From Mesorhabditis belari (lineage: Eukaryota > Nematoda > Chromadorea > Rhabditida > Rhabditidae): a stretch of DNA of 64,000 bases. The translations under genes were made by a program, and so were the position numbers. This document shows positions 34,788 to 44,129 of this stretch, piece by piece (positions within the stretch are counted from its first letter, which is position 1; each line of letters opens with the position of its first letter). The DNA lies in contig CAUEEP010000743.1 of the NCBI GenBank assembly GCA_958450365.1, positions 5,085,001 through 5,149,000 of the forward strand, given 5' to 3'. Under the pieces are notes generated by a model. That model ran no database searches and was not told the DNA's origin. It worked only from the letters and a program-made list of their open reading frames with translations.

Positions 34788-36111
34788 ATGAGTGACAACA
34801 TGCCTGGACCGCAAGAAAGGGGACTCCGTTCGGTATTTGGTTGGCTTCTATTTATAAAACAGTTTTAACAATAAAGTTTTTAGTGAGAAATATTTCACAC
34901 AAAGTTACGGAGGACCATTTGCGGCAAATCTTTCAAAAGGTGGCTTTTAAGTATAGGTGAATTTTATTGTTTCTTTAGATCGGACCAGTTATCAGTTTGG
35001 TGACGGATCGTGAAAGCGGCAAGCCAAAGGGTTTCGGTTTCTGCGAATTTGTTGACCAGCCGACAGCTGAACTAGCTATCAGGAATCTCAATGGGTAAAA
35101 TTTAGTAATTACAAATGTGTAAACATTTATTTATTTAGTTATGAAATAGGTGGTCGCAATTTACGCGTCAATAGTGCTGCTGCTGGTGATAGCACAGCAG
35201 AGGAGGTTGTTTTTGCTAAAAATTAATGTGCTATTTGGTTACAGCTGTCTTTATTACAACAAGCTTTTGCGGTACGTCAAGATGAAAGTCCGCACGGACC
35301 AATTGAAGGAAAAGCTCCCGAGGTAAACATTTGGCTAGGTATAACTTTAAGCTAAAAATTTTCAAGAATTTAGGCTGGTTTACGAGCAGTAGCCTCATTG
35401 CCACCCGAAAAGATGTTTGAGATCATGAAACAACTCAAAGATGCTTGCAAGTAAACTTGAATAATCTCCCAAAATCGTTACTGATATCTATTTAGAGCTA
35501 ATCCTCAAGAAGTGAAAAAGATGTTGATGGATAATCCACAGTTATCATATGCGCTTTTGCAAGTAAGCGGTTTTTTTTCTTTAGTTTTCTTTGTATTTGT
35601 ATTCAGGCACAAATCGTTATGCGAATAGTAGATCCTCAAGTCGCGCTGGCAATGCTTCAACGAGAAACTCCGGTTAATTCAACACCATTTCATCAAGCAC
35701 ATATACCGGGCCCATCTGCACAACCTCCATCTACCATCATGCATCATCAAGGTTGCTAAATTTTTGAAAGGTTATAAATTAACTTGAAGTAGACATGCCA
35801 CCGCCGGGATTCACTGCACCCCCGCCTGGATATTCTTATCCTCCACCAGCTCCCGTTCAACAACAACCACAAATGGTTGATGGAGATAGTCAACAGGCTG
35901 CACTACTCGAACTGGTAATGTGTATCAAAAAGAGTTTTATTTCGACTTTTTACTGATATTATCAATCAAATAAAAGCAGTGCTGCGTTGCTCAACCACTA
36001 ACCGTCTTGTTCCAGGTTTTGAAACTATCCGAGGAAGAAATTGCAATTTTGCCGCCAGGAGATCGGGAAAGTATCATCGAGCTTCGCAATAAACTACGTC
36101 AACAGCTATAA
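34788..36111 (+). CDS. cpf-2 (CSTF2): CSTF2 (cleavage stimulation factor 64 kDa subunit)
   Basis: mRNA 3'-end processing factor that binds GU-rich sequence downstream of the poly(A) site through an N-terminal RRM. Eight or nine exons from ATG 34788 ([18 protein letters not shown]) to TAA 36109-36111. RRM with RNP1 [11 protein letters not shown] (35.03 kb) and RNP2-like SVFVRNI, then the hinge with [39 protein letters not shown] and [17 protein letters not shown], the CSTF77/symplekin-binding hinge of the family. A Pro/Gln-rich linker ([20 protein letters not shown]) follows, and the conserved C-terminal helix domain [20 protein letters not shown]...LRNKLRQQL that contacts PCF11. The linker is far shorter than in human CSTF2, as in other nematodes. 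AATAAA follows at about 36245. Splice phases agree. Confidence 0.94.
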
Positions 36112-36419
36112 AAGGCCAACTTTATTTTATCTGTAGTACCTCTTTAAACTAATATATTAGTCTTTTTCTATAAATTCTCTTTTTTTACATTCTCCTCATT
36201 TCGGGTTCAATTTCTAAAGTTGTTTGCTTTTACATTTTCAAGTTAAATAAATCAATTATTTTTACTATCAAGCATTATATTAAAAGTTCGTTCTTTTGGC
36301 TGTTATTATTAATTTGGGCAAGCCTGTAGCCGGAGAGGGGCAAAGGGGTAAAACATTGCAAAAATGAGGTGACCCTTTCAGTTTTGTTTTACTGCGAACT
36401 GCAAAGACCTAAGCTTTGC

Positions 36420-36760
36420 GATATGCGATACGTCCTTTATTTAAGTATTGAGAGCATTTTTATAATCCTAGATGGCATAGTTTAAAAGAACTTTAGCTTT
36501 CAACGACTCGTGGTACTTTACTTGTGATCCAATATGCATCGGATGTCATTTTCCATTTAGCTCGCCTTGCCCACTTTTTGGAGGAAAAAGTATCGCAAAA
36601 ATAGGTAAGTAAACTGTTTTTGAAAACTTTATTACTTATGGTTTTAGGTTCAAAGCTTGGAATGGAAATCTTGGCGCGTTGTTCAATCTCACCCCGAACC
36701 TTGATCGGATTTAGCGAAATTGAAACTACAAATATTAGCTTTACAACTGTGTACAACTGA
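36420..36760 (+). pseudogene. TRAM-like exon relic
   Basis: After the acceptor at 36496 the frame LLVIQYASDVIFHLARLAHF then LEEKVSQK resembles the TLC-domain segment of translocating chain-associated membrane protein (TRAM: a phenylalanine-rich run, FHI-RL-YF, then K). It ends in TAG immediately before a GTAAGT donor. After the next acceptor (36647) FKAWNGNLGALFNL resembles the next TRAM block, but the phase does not join and no other TRAM exons are nearby. Alternative readings: a two-exon Cys-containing peptide (FNDSWYFTCDPICIGC...) in another frame with consistent phases, and an open minus-strand frame across the same interval. I prefer a broken gene copy, with moderate doubt. Confidence 0.4.
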
Positions 36761-36769
36761 ATTATATTG

Positions 36770-37533
36770 CACATAATCTTATACAGAAAATACTTTATCA
36801 TGATTTTCTGATTTTTTCGAGGGTTTTTCGTCTTCGATGTTTTGCTTTCGAATCTCAAAATACGTCGAGTTTGGGATACACTTGATAACGAACCAATGGC
36901 TATACCGGTTGGGACCCAGTGGGTGGAGCCTTCAAAATACCTCTGGCAAGTGCCTTTTCTAGAGTTTTCGACCAGGTTAAATCGATTGGTAATATTTTTA
37001 GACTGTGTTTGTGACTTATTTTTTTTTGGTTGAGGCAGTATCTAGCTTATGTTCGATAACAGACAGCCACTGGGGCTATAGTTGGAGGGCATTTCGCTAC
37101 TTTTAACGACATTCAAGGCTCCCTGTATTTACTTAGGCTTTGGCTCCGCACCTTAGGGGCACGTGACTCCTAGGCTATCGCCTGATTCTCCTACGGCTGA
37201 GGTGAGTTTCGTGTCGAAAGTACGTCGCTCCTAGCTCGAACGAAACTCAATTTTTTAGTTATTTTTAGAGTGAAGTGTGTGTTTTTGCAAAGAAACTCCT
37301 CCCGAATCCACCCTTTCCCCCTAAATTTTCCATAAACGCTAATCAGCAACTCGCAAACACGCGTTTATTAGCTATAAAATTTGTTGAATTGTCCCGTCCC
37401 TTTTTAATTTTTCGGGATTGAGTGAATTTATTTTCACCGATTTTTCCAAAAAAAAAAAATTGGTGTCTCTTTGATAGATAGCTATTTAATATTTATTTAT
37501 AAATAATAGATATTGATTTGTTTTGTTTAGAAA
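36770..37533. other. Interval before the Cys-rich gene
   Basis: An unplaced plus-strand frame at 36842-37033 (IRRVWDTLDNEPMAIPVGTQ...) looks protein-like but has no partner exon. The sequence at 37270-37530 is the 5' flank of the Cys-rich gene, and a diverged copy of it occurs at 38200-38497. TTTTGTTTAG directly before the start is a possible spliced-leader acceptor. Confidence 0.45.
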
Positions 37534-40500
37534 ATGAAGCGATTAGGACTTGTGGTTCTGTGGCTGACTTTCGGCACCTCGGCACTTCGTTTGAGCGATT
37601 CGGTTCTCGACTTACATCTCACTGACGAGCAGGTATTTAAGTGCTAATGTTTTAATGGATTTTAAAAGGAAATTGTATTCAACTTCCCAACCCAAATATA
37701 TTAATGTCACATGCCGGGCAAGATAATTTCAGCCGAAAAGTCTCATATTTCTTCCTTGGAAAACCTTTTCAAAGCCCCAAACCTTGATGCAAGACCCAAG
37801 ATTTCCTTCGGCATAGCCGCTCAAGTTGGTGCAGTCTCCTTAAAGGCTAGCCAATCATTTTCTAAAAAAAGAAATCTTGTCTCAAGTCTAAACCGACCAA
37901 AAGAGACGCAAAACAGGAAATGTTGACGCTTAAGTATTTTGAAAAACATTGTTCTATAAAAGCGATCAAGCTAAAGAGGCGCGCTTAAAAGCATAAAAAA
38001 TTTCACGGTGTTCTCTCTTGAAAAATTTAAAACAGTTATTCTCCATTTTTGTGGATCAAGAGGAAATTGTGGACAAAACTTTAAGAAAATCGTCAAGAAT
38101 CGAGGATCTCTTCATGGCGTTAACGCTCAACAGAAATTAGGGTTCAGTTTTATTTCAAATTTCAAAAATGCACAAAAGTAAAAAAAAATAGGATTGAAAT
38201 ATGGGGTCAATTTTTCGATTATTTTTACAGATTAAGTGTGGTTTTTGAAATAAGTCTTCCCGATGATCCAAAAAAGGGGCCAAATTGACTTCCATAAACG
38301 CTAATCAGCAATTCTGTCAAACAAACGACGAATCAGCTATAAAATTTGGCGAATTGGCCCTTTCTTAGCCTTTGGTTACAGGATTGATAAATTATTTGCG
38401 CACGTTTTTCCAAGAAAAAATTGCGTTTTTTCTTTGAAGCTAGCTTTTTAATACTTTAGTTTGTAAATAATAGATATAGATTTGTTTTGTTTAGAAAATG
38501 AAGCGGCTAGGCCAAGAGGTTTGTGAGACTTTCGGCACCTCGGCCTTAGCCTAAGCGATTAGGTTCTCAGACTTACATCTCACTGATGAGCCGGTATTTA
38601 AGTGCTAAGTTTTATTGGATTTTAAAAGTAAATTGATTCAATTTACAAATGATCTATAGAAATTCCGAGTTTTTTTTTCAGCTCCTCCAACTCTCGCTTC
38701 ACCCAAACCAGGCGGCTATCGACGATTGCGTGGCACAGGATTTGGACCTTGCTCAGGTTTGTATTGGGTTGGTGAATTGAAAGCTGCTGGCTATTGTCAT
38801 ATTTGACAGTTTGAGCACTTTCTTCAAAAGAAACCCATTTTGGTGTCAATGAAAAAGTTGTAGAGAATCAAAAATCAAGCTTATATCCAAATTTTCAGAA
38901 CGATTCAAAAACTGGTTTTCAAGAAATGCCAAATTTGCAATGTTTCACAAAACTTGCATTTTAAGCGAAACTACTAAGTGTATCTTTTTGGAAATTTGGA
39001 TATAAGCCTCATTTTTGATTCTCTACAACTTTTCTATTGACACCAAAATGGGTTTCTTTTGAAGAAAGTGCTCAAACTGGGACATCCCCAGTCCTCGATT
39101 TTTGAGTCTCACACTTGTCACACTTGTCACACTCACACAAACCAAAATCCTACTACGAAAGAGGAATCCGCAAATTGCCTGTAAAATGGGCACAAGTCGT
39201 CAATAATAATGGAAATTATTTGGAATGAATTGATGGTTTTATGTTGAATAAATTTTAGTTCAAAGTCCGGCAGTTTTCAATTCACCAACCAATATAATAA
39301 AATTCGCCTTGATGTTGCAAAACTGAGTCGCTCTAAAATAAATAGCCTTGTTTGGGAACCTTTGGCGCATTCCCCATACAGCCCGGACCTCGCCCCTTTT
39401 GATTACTATTTATTCCGGATCATGAGTAATGAGCTTGCGGGAGAACACTTCGATTCGGAAGAAGTAGTCAAAAATGGGCTTTGAAAGTTTTTCGATTCAA
39501 AACCAAAATCCTACTACGAAAGAGGAATCCGCAAATTGCCTGTAAAATGGGCAGCAGTCGTCAATAATAATGGAAATTATTTCGAATGAATTGATGGTTT
39601 TATGTTGAATAAATTTTAGTTCAAAGTCCCGCAGTTTTCAATTCACCAACCCAATAAAAGTTGCTATATAAACTAAATAGAGATTCTAATAGTAAATTAC
39701 TAAAATAGATTTAAATGTGAAATTTTTCTAGCGAGGCTTCAACATGCAGCTGAACATGCCGCAAAATCTCAACTTCCTAAATGCGACCACTCTTTGGGGA
39801 ATGATCGGCGCGTTTATCAAAGATGCCGACTCGCTTGTCACCGTTTGCCAGTTGGTATTTGAAAAGATAGTATTAAATATTAGAGATATAGTTGTCTAAA
39901 ATAAATCTAGAGCTCGGCAAATGTTCTATGACACTTTACGCACCGAGTACGACAGCTGCATGGATCCGAGCTATCTGATCAACGTGAGTTCAAGGCTTAA
40001 ATAAATTCGACAATTTTTTTTAAAGTTTTACAGTTTTTATAAGAAATTATAATATTAATCAAATGCTTTATAGAATTTTTCTAACAAAAAGAAACGAATT
40101 TCAGTCCGGTGGAGCGCCGGTGAACACGGCGATGTTGTATGTGCATATGATGCGCCATCTCGAGTTCATGTGTGGAGGAGGGTTTGGAGGTGGCTTGGAT
40201 AAAGGAATAACTATTAGAAACTATTAGAAACTATTAGAATTTGAAATTTGAAAGATATTAATGATTATTTTCGATTACTAGCTTCAACTAATTCCAGTTT
40301 ACACCGATGACATGGATTGTTTCCTGAAAAACGACAACGATCCGTCGCTGGACCCATGCTTTCAGACTTTCAACCAAACCATTCATCAAGACTACAATCA
40401 ACTCTGCCCGTTTGAATCTTTTCTCACTTTATGTAATGTAATATTTTAGAGCGGTGAATACTTATATGAATTGCATGAATGATGGATATGTGAAACTTTG

Positions 40501-41644
40501 TGGGAACGTGGTGAGTGGTTTAGATGAAAATGCTTTTAATAAGTTTAAGAGTTTTAACTTTTTAATACTGTCATAGTACCCTACCCCCATAATGACGGTG
40601 CGGAGTGTTGCGTAGTCTAGCTTTGAACGAGTTTTTCACGACATTGGTTTATGCTACAATGCGCGTTTAGGTATCAAAAAATAGCCCTGAATTTCAGCTA
40701 TTTTTTCATACCAAAGACGCTTTTTTTGAAAGTACGGGCGCTTTGAAAAAAATGAAATACTAAAAAAACTTTTGCGACTACGCGACTGTACGAGGGGGGT
40801 ACTATTACAGTATTTACGGGAGGTTTAATAGATGTAAAGAAATATTCTTTGCGTTCTTGGTACTCCGCACTCAAGACACGTTATTTCTTGTTTCGAGATA
40901 TCTGAACTCACTTGAACTAAGAAACTTTATTCAATAGCCGACTGACTCGGAATTTTTGGGCTCACTTCAACGCTTTCAACGCTCACTTGAGCAATTTTCG
41001 CACAAAATCGACAATTGAATTAAAAGGGACGATAAAAACAGAAAGAATTTCGTCCTAATTAGCACACGACTTTCACACGATGAAAGGAAAGCAGAAAAAA
41101 GTAAAAACGCATCAAATGATCAGTTGGGGTAAGCTAATTTCCGCAACTTGCCATAACTTTCTTCAAAGTCAGCCAATCTTTATGATTTTGGTTTCATTTT
41201 GTAGATCTCAATAAGTGTAACAAAATGAAACCAAAATCATAAAGATTGACCGACTTAGAAGAAAGTTATGGCGAGTTGCGCAAAAGACCCAGTTGCGCAA
41301 AAAATTTCGCATTTCGCGCAAAGTAGCCTATCCCGAACAGTTGGCTTATATAGGCTTTAACACAAGATATTCAGCTAATAAGCTAAAAAACGCGAAATAG
41401 AATGAATGCGCCCGGATTTACGCAATACTTTTCCAGTTTTTAGGCTGTCAGAGTTAGGTAACTTTTTAGTGGATATTCACCACAATAGGTTTAATTACTG
41501 TATGAAAAGAAATATAATATCACTTTTTGCAATTGTCAGCCTATCGTCAAAATCGTTTAGGCTGGTTGGACGATGTGCGAGTATGAAAGAGTTGGGTACG
41601 CTTGGAATTGCCCAGGACTGCGCTGCTATCTCACTCAAAATTAA
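37534..41644 (+). CDS. Secreted cysteine-rich protein, nematode type
   Basis: ATG 37534 begins a signal peptide (MKRLGLVVLWLTFGTSALRL). Later exons: 38682-38756 (LLQLSLHPNQAAIDDCVAQD), 39732-about 39852 (RGFNMQLNMPQNLNFLNATT...), about 39910-39983 (ARQMFYDTLRTEYDSCMD), 40105-40190 (SGGAPVNTAMLYVHMMRHLE), 40299-about 40411 (YTDDMDCFLKNDNDPSLDPC), about 40451-40510 (NTYMNCMNDGYVKLCGNV) and 41561-41644 (AGWTMCEYERVGYAWNCPGL, TAA). Regularly spaced cysteines suggest four or more disulphides, and NAT and NQT sequons fit an extracellular protein. It resembles nematode DUF19 or chondroitin-proteoglycan-4-like proteins in layout; I am not certain of the family. Intron 1 contains a decayed duplicate of the first exon, intron 2 a mariner relic, and the last intron a MITE A copy. 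Confidence 0.62.
38200..38610 (+). pseudogene. Decayed duplicate of the first exon and 5' flank
   Basis: Matches 37270-37650: the same AGCTATAAAATTTG motif, TTTTGTTTAGAAAATGAAGC, and then ACTTTCGGCACCTCGGC. The coding part is broken by base changes and small indels (a TAA after about 18 codons), and the donor equivalent reads CCGGTATTTAAG. The intact copy at 37534 is the only one that can encode the signal peptide. Confidence 0.8.
38762..39656. mobile_element. Mariner transposon relic in an intron
   Basis: Ends TATTGGGTTGGTGAATTGAA and the complement TTCAATTCACCAACCCAATA, with TA at both borders. At about 39340-39480 on the plus strand AHSPYSPDLAPFDYYLFRIM matches the last catalytic Asp region of mariner transposase (YSPDLAP, DYYLFR). 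SYYERGIRKLPVKWAAVVNN then follows in a shifted frame. Most of the transposase is gone. A hairpin (arms 38807-38897 and 38990-39078) is nested inside, and the 3' end is present twice (39141-39287 and 39503-39650). The insertion begins 5 bases after a splice donor. Confidence 0.85.
40558..40820. mobile_element. MITE family A, copy 5 (left end eroded)
   Basis: Interior and right end match the family; the left terminal repeat begins TTAATACTGTCATAG, so the outer bases are lost, and the right end reads TTTACGGG instead of TTTACGGTA. Oldest-looking copy in the window. Confidence 0.8.
41125..41336. mobile_element. Foldback element family D, copy 2
   Basis: Ends GGGGTAAGCTAATTTCCGC and GTAGCCTATCCC, arms sharing ACAAAATGAAACCAAAATCA with the copy at 28652. 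CAGTTG occurs on both sides (left 41119, right about 41338) and may be part of a target duplication. In the last intron of the Cys-rich gene. Confidence 0.7.
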
Positions 41645-42254
41645 GCCACTCCTTTACTATTTATCTATTAGCCAATAAATATAAATATTTTTTTTCAATA
41701 AAGTGCCAATCAAAAGAAATAGTTTTTCTCAAGTTCGAAAGCTTGTTCTCTTGTCTTTTGTCAACTAAGAACTATCATAATCTATCAGAAGAACTATTAG
41801 AAGTTCTCTTGTCAACTAAGAACTATAACATAATCTATCAGAAGAACTATCAAAAATTCTCTTGTCAACTAAGAACTATCATAATCTATCAAAGAACTAT
41901 CAGAAATTCTCTTGTCAACTAAGAAACTATCATAATCTTGCATCTAGTTTTTATCTAATCTTTCATTTGTTTGAATATCGAAAAATACAAATAGATCATC
42001 GGATAACATCTAGAGATTACGATAGTTTAAAAAAAATTAACACGTTTTAGAAACTGACCATCAAGAAGAGGTTCTTGATCTTTTGCGTATCTCTTTTCTT
42101 CTCTTTTCTTCTCTTTTCTTCTCTTTTCTCAACACTTTTCTCTGGGATTTCTAGGTCAAACTAAGCTCTGTCAAAAGAGAGAGCTCAGACAAGACAACTC
42201 TTCTTCTCTTTCCCCCCTTTTTCCTAGTTCACATTGAATTTTTACCTTTCTACA
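41645..42254. repeat. Intergenic tandem repeats
   Basis: Positions 41757-41935 hold four copies of a unit of about 50 bases containing TTGTCAACTAAGAACTAT and AATCTATCAGAAGAACTAT. Positions 42090-42130 are a TCTTTTCTTC repeat. No gene recognised. Confidence 0.8.
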
Positions 42255-43292
42255 ATGAATTCTATCAAACGTTTGCTCACCTATCGACCAGAAATCTCAT
42301 TTCGAGAGTTCTCTTTATTATTTCTAAGAGCTTCTATAGCGGCCGCTTTAAATTATGGATTATCAATGGCACTTTTCAATCCTCAACTTATCCCGATTAT
42401 TGATCAGGTATTCTTTTTCAGAGAAAGATTATATTATAAAGCATTCAGCTCTGGGATCAATTATCGATGAAAAAGTTTGACGCTTTCGCCGATGATGCGT
42501 TTCGAACGAAGAAAATGAATCGCTTCTGGCCACCGCGAGATTTCCCATTAATCTATTTAGCATACTCATTTGCTGTGTATTTTGTGTCAAAGTAAGATTT
42601 TAAAAAATGTAGCTCTAGATTTTTTTAGAATAATGGATCCAATCTATCTTCAAGAGGCGTTGAGCGTTGTGTTCAGTGATGAAAAGGAGGAGAAAATGGT
42701 GTTTTGTCAAAAACTTTATGAATTCCATAGTCTTCCATAATCTTTACTTGCTTTTAGAAAGTAAATGAAGCCGAGGAAAACATCTGGTTGAGGCTATGGG
42801 GAAGGCTGTTAGGCTGTATTGTACAGGTGATCGATTTTCAAGAAAATCATGATACCGGGATTGATTTTTTGAAAAAAAAAGCATAAAAAGCAAAAATTTC
42901 TGACGAGAGTGGGATTCGAACCCACGCCTCCGAAGAGACCAGTGCCTAAAACTGGCGCCTTAGACCACTCGGCCATCTCGCCTGTTTGTGCGGGGTTTAA
43001 TGGAGGTATAAAGTTTGGGGGATCGGGAATCGATAAATTGAGAATTCTTTCTCAATTTATCGATTTTTGATTGAAAACTTTCTGTATCTCATAGATAATA
43101 TTTAAAGGATGTTTAAAGATCAAACTTTTCCAGGCAATAGTTTATTTCGCAATGTTATTACCCCCGTATCGACTTGGAGAGCTTCACGTTTTCGTCATTT
43201 TACTCAACTATGTTCATCTTCTACTTTCAGTCATGATTTGTAATCTCTGTATGTTTGCTGGGTTTCCTGTAAGGAAAAAGAAAATTGAATAA
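42255..43292 (+). CDS. Unrecognised multi-pass membrane protein
   Basis: Five exons: 42255-42407 (MNSIKRLLTYRPEISFREFS...), about 42453-42592 (LWDQLSMKKFDAFADDAFRT...), about 42629-42698 (MDPIYLQEALSVVFSDEKEE), 42759-42826 (NEAEENIWLRLWGRLLGCIV) and 43135-43292 (AIVYFAMLLPPYRLGELHVF..., ending VRKKKIE and TAA). About 200 residues with four hydrophobic stretches: near residues 22-48, 80-98, 138-160 and 165-188. A basic tail ends the protein. I do not recognise the family; the layout is that of a small four-pass membrane protein. The acceptor of exon 2 is ambiguous because several AG sites lie close together; GCATTCAG gives an open phase-0 join. The last intron holds the antisense tRNA-Leu gene. 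Confidence 0.6.
42901..42982 (-). tRNA. trnL-UAG: tRNA-Leu, anticodon UAG
   Basis: 82-nt type II tRNA. On the minus strand it starts GGCGAGATGGCCGAGTGGTC and ends ATCTCGTCA-type (CACTCTCGTCA). The acceptor stem pairs GGCGAGA with TCTCGTC, the anticodon arm is CCAGT-TTTAGGC-ACTGG with anticodon TAG, a variable arm follows (CTCTTCGGAG), and the T arm is GTGGGTTCGAACCCCAC. The A box and B box are intact. It lies antisense inside the last intron of the membrane protein gene. Confidence 0.95.
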
Positions 43293-43508
43293 AAGTTTTA
43301 TAAATTTAAAACCTAAAACTTGCGCAGAATAAATGTATGGACAAAATGCTCGACGTTTTCTGATAATTCGATTCTTTGTTTTTGGAAATGGGTGGTGGTT
43401 GTTGTGGTGGTGTTGGTGGTTGTTTTTTTGTTTGTTGTTGTTGGGGTTGTTGTTGTTGTTGTTGTTGTTGTTGGTTTTTGTTTTGGTTGTTTTTTGTTGT
43501 TGTTGTTG

Positions 43509-43547
<39 letters not shown>

Positions 43548-44129
43548 AGAGTGTGTTCCTCGCGAGTAAAGCGTTTTTTAAAACGCACACTTGGCAAAAA
43601 AATTACCGTACTTTTAGCAAAAATTATTGCAAAAAAATGACGCAAAAATGACGAGCCCCTCCTTATATATGACACTTTTTAAAGATACGCAGCCGTTTAA
43701 CTGATTTGATGGCGAAATTCCCTTCCAATGTAAAAAGTGATTTTTTTTGAAAAGCCTGCGCAAAAAATTGCTTTTATATTTTTTTCGCGCAAGCGCACTT
43801 TTTAGAAAACGCATTACTCGAGTAATTACTTACTCGCGAGGAACACACTCTATTTCTGATAATCCCTGTTTTGTGATGAATGATTTTCTCTGAATTTATT
43901 CCAATCAAAGAACACATCGAAAATTTGCAATTTGCAAAGAAAAAAAATGCCGACTTAATTCGAGAAATTTGATGAGTAATCGGCATTTATGGAAAGGGTT
44001 TTTTTTTGAAAAAAATCACAGAAATTCGAAGAGTGAATAAAAAGAAAGCAAACAAATCAAAGCAAGGAAATCGCGAAGAGTGAAAATACCCCTATTAGTA
44101 ATCAAAGAAAACATCATTGAGTTGAATGT
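43293..44129. other. Intergenic region with GTT microsatellite and foldback B
   Basis: The two flanking genes converge here. 43389-43547 is a GTT-rich microsatellite that gives meaningless poly-Val or poly-Thr frames. The foldback element at 43548-43852 abuts it. The rest shows nothing recognisable. Confidence 0.8.
43548..43852. mobile_element. Foldback element family B, copy 1
   Basis: 305 bp with inverted ends GAGTGTGTTCCTCGCGAGTAA, bordered by TA. The interior includes CAAAAATGACGAGCCC and ACTGATTTGATGG, shared with the copies at 55.8-56.3 kb and 61.7-63.0 kb. Confidence 0.85.

Noticed and set aside
37020..37260. Possible structured ncRNA or spliced-leader gene in a GC-richer patch
   Set aside because: No spliced-leader sequence, Sm site or Pol III boxes found, and no clear fold by eye.
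43313..43675. Poly-Val and poly-Thr frames on opposite strands
   Set aside because: Translation of the GTT microsatellite and the adjoining foldback element.
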